Source of the DNA: Deltaproteobacteria bacterium
GTDB taxonomy: Bacteria; SAR324; NAC60-12
Length of the DNA: 42,218 bases
Assembly (NCBI GenBank): GCA_002683785.1
Contig: NYUB01000015.1
Coordinates: forward strand, 11,107 to 53,324
Direction: 5' to 3'
Part shown: positions 20,416 through 28,519 of the stretch, one piece after another
Layout of the letters: each line of letters starts with the position of its first letter
Position numbering within the stretch: the stretch's first letter is position 1
Translations under genes and position numbers: made by a program
The notes under the pieces: model-generated
Told to the model about the DNA's origin: nothing
Database searches by the model: none
Seen by the model: only the letters and a program-made list of their open reading frames with translations

Positions 20416-20545
20416 TGGGACCCTGTTGGAGAATTCTTAAAAGGGATGAGAAGCGAAGTCCATAAAACTCTGAACTTCGCTTTCAAGGATGAACTGCACG
20501 ATTTCCAGAGTCTATCGCGCAGGAACGTATGGATAACGAAAAGGC

Positions 20546-21157
20546 TTAACGCGCCATGAATTCAACCACCAGGTGGTCTTCCACCAGGATTGGGATCTCT
20601 TCACGTTCAGGCAACTGGACCAATGAAGCCGACATCTTAGCCGGGTCTCGGGCGATGTAGTTCAGTTGCTGTTCAAAGAAGTTATACCAATCCTTATAGC
20701 GTTCAATCTTTTTGCTTTTTTCACGCAGTTGCACCACATCTCCAGGATTCACCTGATATCCTGGTTTGTTGACCGATTGACCATTGACCGTCATATGACG
20801 GTGCACAACCATCTGCCTGGCGGCCCTTAACGTACCTGCAAACCCCATGCGGTAGACCATATTATCCAGTCGAGTCTCCAACTGCTGAACTAAAGCGATG
20901 TTGGTCTGCATACGAGACATTGAGGCTTTTTTGTAGTAGCGCCGAAGTTGTTTGGCGCTGACTCCATAGAAGTACTTCAGCTTCTGAGTTTCATGAAGCT
21001 GTTCTCCAAAAGGTGTGATTTTCTGCCTGCGGCTGGCGCCATGCTGGCCCGGGCGATTGGGCCGTTTGCTCAGCGTTAGGGCCGCACGCGGACTGCCGAT
21101 CAGATTGACTCCTAGAGCCCGGCAGGTTTTGTGCTTGATCGTTGATTTTCCTGGCAT
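20546..21157 (-). CDS. rpsD: 30S ribosomal protein S4
   Basis: 203 aa; KRPNRPGQHG, LRRYYKKA, LVQQLETRLDNMVYRMGFAGTLRAARQMVVHRHMTVNGQSVNKPGYQVNPGDVV; lacks the zinc Cys cluster. Confidence 0.93.
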   Translation of the reverse strand: MPGKSTIKHKTCRALGVNLIGSPRAALTLSKRPNRPGQHGASRRQKITPFGEQLHETQKLKYFYGVSAKQLRRYYKKASMSRMQTNIALVQQLETRLDNMVYRMGFAGTLRAARQMVVHRHMTVNGQSVNKPGYQVNPGDVVQLREKSKKIERYKDWYNFFEQQLNYIARDPAKMSASLVQLPEREEIPILVEDHLVVEFMAR

Positions 21158-21385
21158 AACAATTTCCGTTCAGATGACATCTCAGGGTTGTAGAAAAAAA
21201 TACAGAATCTTCTGTTCTGCTTCGGCCTCCTTCCGTTATAATGACGCTCAGGATGTCATCCCATTCAATGGACCCGACTGATCACGTCTGACTACGGAAA
21301 AAGTAAACCATAAATAATAGTCATTATTTCAATTCGGGTCAAGTACCTTGAAGAACAGTTTTAATTCGATGGACACAACAAAAGG

Positions 21386-22582
21386 ATGAAAGCACTTTAT
21401 AGCGGAGCTAGAATATTCGATGGAATGGGCGCGACCCTGGAAAATCATGCTGTTCTTATTGAGAATGAACGGATTCAAAGGATCGGCCCAGAAAAGGAAT
21501 TTTCTGATTTTGACGGAAACAAGATCGACATCAGAGGAAGAACTCTGCTTCCCGGATTGATCGACTGTCATGTTCATCTGGTCTATTGTGCCGAGGCTGA
21601 CCCAGGCACCAAGGTCACAAAACTCCATCCTGGTCAGATCGTCATGCGTGCCTTGACAAATGCACAAAAAAGCCTCTCTGGAGGCACCACCTCCCTTAGG
21701 GACCTAGGCGGCCGTGATTTCCTGGAATTCGCTGTTCGGGACGCATGCAATTCTGGAGAACAACTTGGCCCAACCATCCGTGCCGCGGGCAAGATCATCT
21801 GCATGACTGGAGGTCATGGCAACCAACATGGCCGGATCGCTGACGGTCTGAATGAAGTGCTCAAGGCGGTTCGGGAACAGATCCATGCCGGCTCGGACGT
21901 GATCAAGCTGATGGCTACCGGAGGTGTCATGACTTCCGGGGTCGATCCAGAGGACGCGCATTATACAGAAAATGAACTACGGGTCGGAGTCGAGGAAGGA
22001 CACCGTTTCCACCGGACCTGTGCCAGTCATGCCCAAGGTTCAGCAGGAATTCTCAACGCAGTTCGTGCCGGAATGGATTCCATTGAACATGGAATATTCA
22101 TGACGGAAGAATGTGTCGAGTTGATGCTTTCTCAAGGCACCTATCTCGTTCCTACCCTTTCCGCCCTTCTCAACATCATTAACAATGCGGATCAGGGAAT
22201 TCCGGATTACATTGTTGAGAAAAGTCTCCGCATCAAGGAACGCCATCGTGAATCGGTGTTGATGTTCCATCGTGCAGGAGGAAAAATCGCCATGGGGACC
22301 GATGCCGGTACCCCCTTCAACCTTCATGGTGACAATCAAAAGGAACTGAAGTACATGGTGGAACTTGGAATCCCAGAGAAAGATGCTCTGATCAGTGCCA
22401 ATTCGAATGCCGCCGATCTGCTTGGGATGCCCGATCGAGGACGCATAATGGAAGGGGCATATGCCGACATACTGATCGTTGATGGAAATCCCTTGGAAGA
22501 TATTTCCATGGTTTCTGATCCTGTCAATCATCACATGGTCCTCAAAAATGGAACTCCTGTTTCAAAAAATTTAAATCCTTAA
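21386..22582 (+). CDS. Amidohydrolase family protein (imidazolonepropionase/prolidase-like)
   Basis: ILPGLIDCHVHL-type motif (LLPGLIDCHVHLVY), SGGTTSLRDLGG, DVIKLMATGGV, SHAQG, IEHGIFM, AMGTDAGTPFNLHG. Confidence 0.88.
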   Translation: MKALYSGARIFDGMGATLENHAVLIENERIQRIGPEKEFSDFDGNKIDIRGRTLLPGLIDCHVHLVYCAEADPGTKVTKLHPGQIVMRALTNAQKSLSGGTTSLRDLGGRDFLEFAVRDACNSGEQLGPTIRAAGKIICMTGGHGNQHGRIADGLNEVLKAVREQIHAGSDVIKLMATGGVMTSGVDPEDAHYTENELRVGVEEGHRFHRTCASHAQGSAGILNAVRAGMDSIEHGIFMTEECVELMLSQGTYLVPTLSALLNIINNADQGIPDYIVEKSLRIKERHRESVLMFHRAGGKIAMGTDAGTPFNLHGDNQKELKYMVELGIPEKDALISANSNAADLLGMPDRGRIMEGAYADILIVDGNPLEDISMVSDPVNHHMVLKNGTPVSKNLNP

Positions 22583-22587
22583 GAACC

Positions 22588-23754
22588 ATGAAGATTCACG
22601 AAGGGGTCCAAAAACGTCATCAGGAAATGACCAACTGGCGCAGGCTTCTTCACAGCCAGCCCGAGTTGGCTTTTCATGAAAAATGGACCTCGGATTTCGT
22701 CGCAGACAAGTTGGAGAGCTTCGGCCTTTCCATCCACCGTGGTTTTGCTGGTACCGGAGTGGTTGCCACGCTGAAAAATGGTGAGGGTCCCTCAATCGGT
22801 CTGCGTGCAGATATGGACGCACTCCCCCTGATGGAGAAAAACCGCTTCGAGCATCGCTCCCAGAATGAAGGGAAAATGCACGCTTGCGGGCATGATGGAC
22901 ATACGACAATGCTGCTCGGCGCTGCGGCAGAATTAGCAGAATCTCCAAATTTCAGGGGCACTGTACATTTCATCTTCCAGCCTGCCGAAGAAGGAGGAGG
23001 GGGAGGAAATGTGATGGTACGTGAGGGACTCTTTGAGAAGTTCCCTGTAGATGCAGTTTATGGAATGCACAACTGGCCAGGAATGGAACCCGGGGAAATC
23101 GGAGTACTTACCGGACCAGTCCTTGCGGCTAATGACGCTTTCGACTTAGAAATTCTAGGCAAAGGGGGGCATGCGGCCATGCCTGACTTGAGCATCGACC
23201 CGATCCTGACTGCTTCTCAAGCGGTTGTCGCTTTACAGTCTTTGGTAAGCCGCAGTATCAATCCCCTAGAAGCAGCCGTAGTCACAGTAACCCAGATCCA
23301 TGCGGGAGATGCCTACAACGTCATTCCGGACAGTGTCAAACTCTGTGGTTCAATCCGAACCTTCAAATCCGAAATCCGTGAAAATGTCCATGCCGGCATG
23401 AAACGTATTGCAGAAGGAGTCGCAGCCGGATTTGGAGCCAAGGCAGAGTTAAAGATCAAACAAGGCTATCCCGCTACCATCAACAGCGTAGAAGAATCCC
23501 GCCGTGCTGCATCAGCCGCGACTAAAGTGATCGGCAAAGAAAAGGTAATCCTCGATGCTTTGCCCAGCACAGGTTCTGAAGACTTCTCCTACATGCTCCA
23601 GGCCCGTCCAGGCTGTTACATCTGGTTAGGCAACGGAAACCGCGGCGGCGGATGTTTGCTGCACAATCCTCATTATGACTTCAACGATGAGATCCTTCCC
23701 ATCGGGACCAGTTACTGGATCTCCTTGGTCGAACAGGAACTACCCCTCACATGA
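22588..23754 (+). CDS. M20 family metallopeptidase/amidohydrolase (hippurate hydrolase-like)
   Basis: HACGHDGHTTMLLGAA, FQPAEEGGGGG, YGMHNWPG, STGSEDFSYM. Confidence 0.92.
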   Translation: MKIHEGVQKRHQEMTNWRRLLHSQPELAFHEKWTSDFVADKLESFGLSIHRGFAGTGVVATLKNGEGPSIGLRADMDALPLMEKNRFEHRSQNEGKMHACGHDGHTTMLLGAAAELAESPNFRGTVHFIFQPAEEGGGGGNVMVREGLFEKFPVDAVYGMHNWPGMEPGEIGVLTGPVLAANDAFDLEILGKGGHAAMPDLSIDPILTASQAVVALQSLVSRSINPLEAAVVTVTQIHAGDAYNVIPDSVKLCGSIRTFKSEIRENVHAGMKRIAEGVAAGFGAKAELKIKQGYPATINSVEESRRAASAATKVIGKEKVILDALPSTGSEDFSYMLQARPGCYIWLGNGNRGGGCLLHNPHYDFNDEILPIGTSYWISLVEQELPLT

Positions 23755-23777
23755 ACCACCTCCTTCTCAATTAAAAT

Positions 23778-24155
23778 ATGGAAATCACTGGAAAACTACT
23801 CGAATGCTTGGACACAGTCCAAGTTTCAGAACGCTTTCGAAAACGGGAATTTGTCCTTGAATACGCAGACAATCCTGAATATCCCGAATACATCAAATTC
23901 GAATTGGCCCAGGAACGCTGCGAACTCCTTGATTCTTTCCAGCCTGGACAAAAGGTACGTGTTGAATTTGACCTTAAAGGAAGACGCTGGACTGATCCTC
24001 AAGGACAGGTCAAGTATTTCAATTCTCTGAGAGCTTGGCGTTTGAATGAAGTTTCTTCAGAGACTTCCACCTCTCCTGACCCATCAGGCGGTTCAGAAGA
24101 TATCCCTCTCCCTGAAAACCTGGGACCACCTAACAGCGATGAAATCCCGTTCTGA
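23778..24155 (+). CDS. DUF3127 family (OB-fold-like) protein
   Basis: MEITGKLLECLDTVQVSERFRKREFVLEYADNPEYPEYIKFEL; VRVEFDLKGRRWTDPQGQVKYFNSLRAWRL; SSB-like end SDEIPF. Confidence 0.8.
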   Translation: MEITGKLLECLDTVQVSERFRKREFVLEYADNPEYPEYIKFELAQERCELLDSFQPGQKVRVEFDLKGRRWTDPQGQVKYFNSLRAWRLNEVSSETSTSPDPSGGSEDIPLPENLGPPNSDEIPF

Positions 24156-24695
24156 ATGCATCGGCATGCTTTGCTCAAACTGCTGAGTGAATATTCGAAA
24201 CAATTCCCTCAGGAGCAGGATATCTGCTCTCGTTTCATCCACTTCGTTAATTGCGAACCTGATTGCCTCAAACGCACCCTCAAAGTAGGTCATGTAACAG
24301 CATCTTCATGGGTATTGAGCCCAGACTGTAATGAGGTTCTGCTGACCCATCATCGGAAGCTTGGGTTTTGGGTCCAGCTTGGAGGGCATGTGGACGGTCA
24401 ATCGGAAATCCTCCAGGCTGCCCTCCGGGAGGCCAGGGAGGAATCAGGTATTCCAAACATCAACCCTCTTTCAGAATCACTATTTGACTTGGATATCCAC
24501 AGTATTCCGGAAAATTCAAAGGAAGCTTCACATCTGCATTATGATACCCGCTTTCTGCTTCAGGCTGACACCAAGGAGTTTCAAATCAGTAGTGAATCCC
24601 TAGATCTCGCCTGGGTTCCTTTAGATCATCTTGAAGATTACACTCAGGAGAACTCCATAAGGCGAATGCGGGATAAACAAAAGTCTCTTGGTTGA
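24156..24695 (+). CDS. NUDIX hydrolase
   Basis: LGGHVDGQSEILQAALREAREESGI NUDIX box; ATG abuts the stop of the DUF3127 gene (TGAATG). Confidence 0.88.
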   Translation: MHRHALLKLLSEYSKQFPQEQDICSRFIHFVNCEPDCLKRTLKVGHVTASSWVLSPDCNEVLLTHHRKLGFWVQLGGHVDGQSEILQAALREAREESGIPNINPLSESLFDLDIHSIPENSKEASHLHYDTRFLLQADTKEFQISSESLDLAWVPLDHLEDYTQENSIRRMRDKQKSLG

Positions 24696-24814
24696 ATTTT
24701 TTCCATTTATAAGATTTGTATATAAATAAAAATATAAATCAATTTACTGGAACTCAGATGGAGGTACCGTTAAGATAGAATTTAATTTATTCACCTTTTG
24801 TATAGGAGAAAATT

Positions 24815-24976
24815 ATGGGAATGAGCAAAGGACGATCTCAGCAAACAAGGACTCAACGCTATAACCGAAAGCACCCGAAGGCAAAATTCTGTAACAAAAG
24901 GAACATCATGAAGTTCCTGAAAAGGATCACTGAAAACTCTTCTGCTTTACGAAAGTTGGAAGAGTCTCCCGCCTAA
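24815..24976 (+). CDS. Small basic protein, 53 aa, not in ORF track
   Basis: My translation: MGMSKGRSQQTRTQRYNRKHPKAKFCNKRNIMKFLKRITENSSALRKLEESPA*; AGGAG ribosome-binding site ~8 nt upstream; AT-rich leader. Confidence 0.6.
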   Translation: MGMSKGRSQQTRTQRYNRKHPKAKFCNKRNIMKFLKRITENSSALRKLEESPA

Positions 24977-25077
24977 GACTAAAACATCAGCATTTGGCGT
25001 AAAAACATTCTTGCCTGAGGAGATTCGGAATCTTGAAAGGAGGTTCTTCACTCCAAAACTCAGTTCCCTATAAGAGA

Positions 25078-25515
25078 ATGCAGAAATGTTTTTGGAGCCT
25101 TCTCTTTTTTGCAAGTTGGTGGCTTTCTCTTTTCAGCACGGTGTCGGCTGACAATATCCAAAAAGTTGATTCCAGCGAAGTACTGAAGATGCTTAAAAGA
25201 GGAGTAACGGTGATTGACATCCGACGTCAAGATGAATGGCTTGAAACCGGAGTGATCCAAGGTAGCCAATTGATGACCGCATTCGACCAAAACGGAGTGA
25301 TCACACAAGATTTTCCAAAACGCTTTAGTAACCTTGTTGAAAGAGATCAAGAAGTGGTGCTGATTTGCCATTCAGGAGGGAGAACCTACTACATTGCTCG
25401 GGCATTATCCAAGCAACTGGGTTATCAGAAGGTCTTTGATGCCTACCGTGGAATTACCCATTGGATCAAAAAAGGATACCCACTGGTGGAGGCTGATATC
25501 AATTCAGCACTCTGA
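25078..25515 (+). CDS. Exported rhodanese-like protein
   Basis: Signal peptide MQKCFWSLLFFASWWLSLFSTVSA; VIDIRRQDEWLETGVIQGS; intact active loop LICHSGGRTYYIA; ORF track start 25033 is a TTG. Confidence 0.82.
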   Translation: MQKCFWSLLFFASWWLSLFSTVSADNIQKVDSSEVLKMLKRGVTVIDIRRQDEWLETGVIQGSQLMTAFDQNGVITQDFPKRFSNLVERDQEVVLICHSGGRTYYIARALSKQLGYQKVFDAYRGITHWIKKGYPLVEADINSAL

Positions 25516-25573
25516 AGAAAGCATTCCTGTTTCTGCAACCATCCCAAAATCCTGCTTAAATTTCAGAGGACTT

Positions 25574-28462
25574 TTAGAGTAGTCCTTTTGTTTCAAGACT
25601 TAACTGCTCCTGCAAACTGAATTGTTTGAAACGGGGAAGCAGTTTATCCCAATCGATGATGTGTGCATCAAACTCTGGACCGTCCACACAAGCGTGTTTA
25701 CGGATCAGTTTCTCTTCCTGCTGAATAGGCACCATGCAGGCACCACACATACCCGTAGCATCAATCATCACGGAGTTGAGGCTGGCAACTGTCTTGACGC
25801 CGAAAGGACGGGTCAGTTCACTGACTGCTCGCATCATTAGAGGAGGCCCGATCGCAACCACTTCTCCAACCCTTGGACCACTCCCAGCCTTGGCCTGCTT
25901 GAGCATTGATTGAAGGGGTTGTGTGACCAGTCCGTGAATGCCAAAACTTCCGTCATCACTGGTATAGATCACCTCAAGGTTTGGAAAGTCCGATTGCAGA
26001 CGATCGAGACGCTGTCCCGGTTGATGCCAGAAACACTGTTTCACGTTTCGGAATCCGGAAATCAATACCATCTGGTTGCCCAGTTCCAGATGTTCCTTAA
26101 GGATCGGAAGCACTGGAGGCAGTCCCACTCCACCTGCAGTAAACACAACACACTCCCCCTCTTGATAACGTTCGATCAGGCTTGGCCGTCCCAGAGGACC
26201 AGCAATTCCAGCAAAGGACTGCCCAGGTAATAGACTATTCATGAGCTTGGTGCTCGTACCCACGCCCTGAATGACAAGGTCGATGCTCCCTTGACGGACA
26301 TCCCAGTCAGCCAGGGTGAGTGGGATGAATTCTCCATCCGGATTCAAAAGGACTCGAACAAACTGTCCCGCGACTGCGGCTCGGGCGATCAGGGGTGCAT
26401 GAACACGGAACTCGACAATGCCCTCTGCCAACTCGGTCTTTTCCAGAATTTTCGAAGGTGATTGGGCTTGTTCTGTGTAGGCTTTTGCCTTTTCAACGCG
26501 CATCTGGACTTCATTTCGCTTATCAGCTACACCCGCGATGATTTTACGGGCAGCATTCTGCCCGTCCCCTGCAGCCTTAATCGCAGTAGAACCACCCCGC
26601 GCAGCATCACCTCCGCTGTAGACATTACGGACCGACGTCTTCTGCGATGCTTCATCGACCTCAATCGTGCCCCAGCGGGTCGTTTTCAGTTCCGGCTCCG
26701 CATCCTTGACGATCGGATTTGGGCTGTTGCCGAGGGCCATGATGGCCAAATGGACTGGTATGGTTTCTGTTTTCCCGGTGGCCACCGGCCTGCGCCTACC
26801 GGATGCGTCGGGCTCACCAAGTTCCATCACATCGAGAACCGCCTCACGAACAAAATGGCTTTTGGAACTGCCGATGAATTCCTTAGGGGTACGCAGATAT
26901 TTTACTTGGATACCCTCTTCCAGGGCATGCTCCAACTCCTCCCGGCGCACAGGCATTTCTTCCCGAGTACGTCGGTAGACGATGGTCACTTTTCCACCCA
27001 GACGGAGCGCCGTCCTGGCAGCATCCATTGCGGTATTGCCACCACCGATTACGATTACCTGCTTGCCCCGGGTTTCCGGAAGTGGTGTTTCATGATCCTC
27101 CTGATTGGCTTGCATCAAGTTGACGCGGGTCAGGAATTCATTGGCGGACATCACACCAAGCAGGTGTTCGCCATGAACATTGAGAAATCGCGGCAGCCCC
27201 GCACCGGTACCAACGAAAATCTTCCAAAACCCGGCTTCTTTCAATTGATCCAGGGTTGCCGTCTTACCTGCAATGAAATTCTTCACGAACTGTCCACCTC
27301 GTCCACGGATCTGTTCCACCACATTGTCAATGAGGCGGTTTGGCAGTCGGAACTCTGGAATCCCATAACGTAGGACTCCGCCGAGTTCATGAAAGGCTTC
27401 AAAGACCGTGACCGGATAACCAGCGTCGAGCAACAGAAAGGCATTGATCAGCCCGGCCGGACCGGAACCAATCACCGCCACCGGAGGTTTTTCTGCTTTG
27501 ATCCATGGATCCAGATGATTGCCGTTGGCATCAATGACCATCTCTTTTGCACGCAGTCCTTCGCTTTCAGGAAGGAACCATTCAATTTGTCCAATTTCAA
27601 TCGGTAGGATGCTAGTACAGACACCTTGGCATTGGATTTCCTGCGGGCAGACTCGGCCGGTGACATTCGGGAGCGGGTTAGCCGACTGCATCAGTTCAAA
27701 GGCTTCCTGGAAGCGCCCTTCACCAATCAGACGCAGCATTTCCGGAATGTGAATCTTGACAGGACAGCCTCCCTCGTTTTCTGGCTGTCCTTCCCGGATG
27801 AGTCCGATTTCGCAGGGCCGGTCGTCACACTGCTTGTCACGCAGCACCTCCAGCCATACCAGCAGTTCCACTTCCCGGAAACTGTAACCAAGTCCCATGT
27901 ATCCCAGATAGCCCTGGTTGACGAGATCGAAATCGGCGGATCGTTCTGCGGCCGGACGGATGTAGGGAGGAATGTAGTTTTCTCCGGGCCAGTTTTTCGA
28001 AAGCCCCTGGAACATCGGATAACGGTCCGAGAAATGAGCATCCAGGGCCCGAATCCATCGCCGTTTGAACTTGAGCGGGATGTCCCAGACGAAACGCAGC
28101 AGGATTTTGCTCATCTCGTTATCCCGAAGCAGCAGTTTCCAGAAGGTTTCCGTGAATTCCAAACTCAATTCCTCCTGTTTGAATTCCCAGGCCACCGCCT
28201 GCATCCCCTCCTCCATGAAGATCTGCTGAAAGGCTTCGGGATTGTTCAGCAGCCGCCTTTTGAGCAGGTCAAGCTGTCGGTGGAAGAGGTGGACTGATTC
28301 CGATTCTTCCAGTTCCTGTAGTTCGCATGCGGCGTTCTCCAGCAACCGTTCCCCCTCCCGTTGATGCTTGTCAGCCAAACGGTAACGCTGCAGATCATCA
28401 AGATCTGTCCCGGCTTCCTCTTGCATTTTGCTTCCAGCAAAGCTGTTGGCCTGATGTTCCAT
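25574..28462 (-). CDS. Fused GltD/NfnB(SudA)-like and NfnA(SudB)-like NAD(P)H:ferredoxin oxidoreductase with N-terminal extension
   Basis: GltD-like: CPVKIHIPEMLRLIGEGRFQEAFELMQSANPLPNVTGRVCPQEIQCQGVC, VAVIGSGPAGLINAFLLLDAGYPVTVFEA, VIGGGNTAMDAARTALRLGGKVTIVYRR; C-terminal FNR/[2Fe-2S]: GMCGACMVPIQQ...ACVDGPEFDAHIIDWDKLL; start 28462 has AGGAGG, track start 28516. Confidence 0.85.
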   Translation of the reverse strand: MEHQANSFAGSKMQEEAGTDLDDLQRYRLADKHQREGERLLENAACELQELEESESVHLFHRQLDLLKRRLLNNPEAFQQIFMEEGMQAVAWEFKQEELSLEFTETFWKLLLRDNEMSKILLRFVWDIPLKFKRRWIRALDAHFSDRYPMFQGLSKNWPGENYIPPYIRPAAERSADFDLVNQGYLGYMGLGYSFREVELLVWLEVLRDKQCDDRPCEIGLIREGQPENEGGCPVKIHIPEMLRLIGEGRFQEAFELMQSANPLPNVTGRVCPQEIQCQGVCTSILPIEIGQIEWFLPESEGLRAKEMVIDANGNHLDPWIKAEKPPVAVIGSGPAGLINAFLLLDAGYPVTVFEAFHELGGVLRYGIPEFRLPNRLIDNVVEQIRGRGGQFVKNFIAGKTATLDQLKEAGFWKIFVGTGAGLPRFLNVHGEHLLGVMSANEFLTRVNLMQANQEDHETPLPETRGKQVIVIGGGNTAMDAARTALRLGGKVTIVYRRTREEMPVRREELEHALEEGIQVKYLRTPKEFIGSSKSHFVREAVLDVMELGEPDASGRRRPVATGKTETIPVHLAIMALGNSPNPIVKDAEPELKTTRWGTIEVDEASQKTSVRNVYSGGDAARGGSTAIKAAGDGQNAARKIIAGVADKRNEVQMRVEKAKAYTEQAQSPSKILEKTELAEGIVEFRVHAPLIARAAVAGQFVRVLLNPDGEFIPLTLADWDVRQGSIDLVIQGVGTSTKLMNSLLPGQSFAGIAGPLGRPSLIERYQEGECVVFTAGGVGLPPVLPILKEHLELGNQMVLISGFRNVKQCFWHQPGQRLDRLQSDFPNLEVIYTSDDGSFGIHGLVTQPLQSMLKQAKAGSGPRVGEVVAIGPPLMMRAVSELTRPFGVKTVASLNSVMIDATGMCGACMVPIQQEEKLIRKHACVDGPEFDAHIIDWDKLLPRFKQFSLQEQLSLETKGLL

Positions 28463-28519
28463 GGGTCCTCCTGATTCTTTATGGGCTATTCCGCTGTCCC
28501 GGGGTTCCTCCTTCATGGG

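Noticed and set aside
24696-24814. AT-rich run with TATA-like strings as a promoter
   Set aside because: Several weak -10-like boxes but no convincing -35 partner.
26462-27373. 303-aa + strand ORF
   Set aside because: Antisense to the well-supported fused flavoprotein; no domain recognisable, typical shadow ORF.
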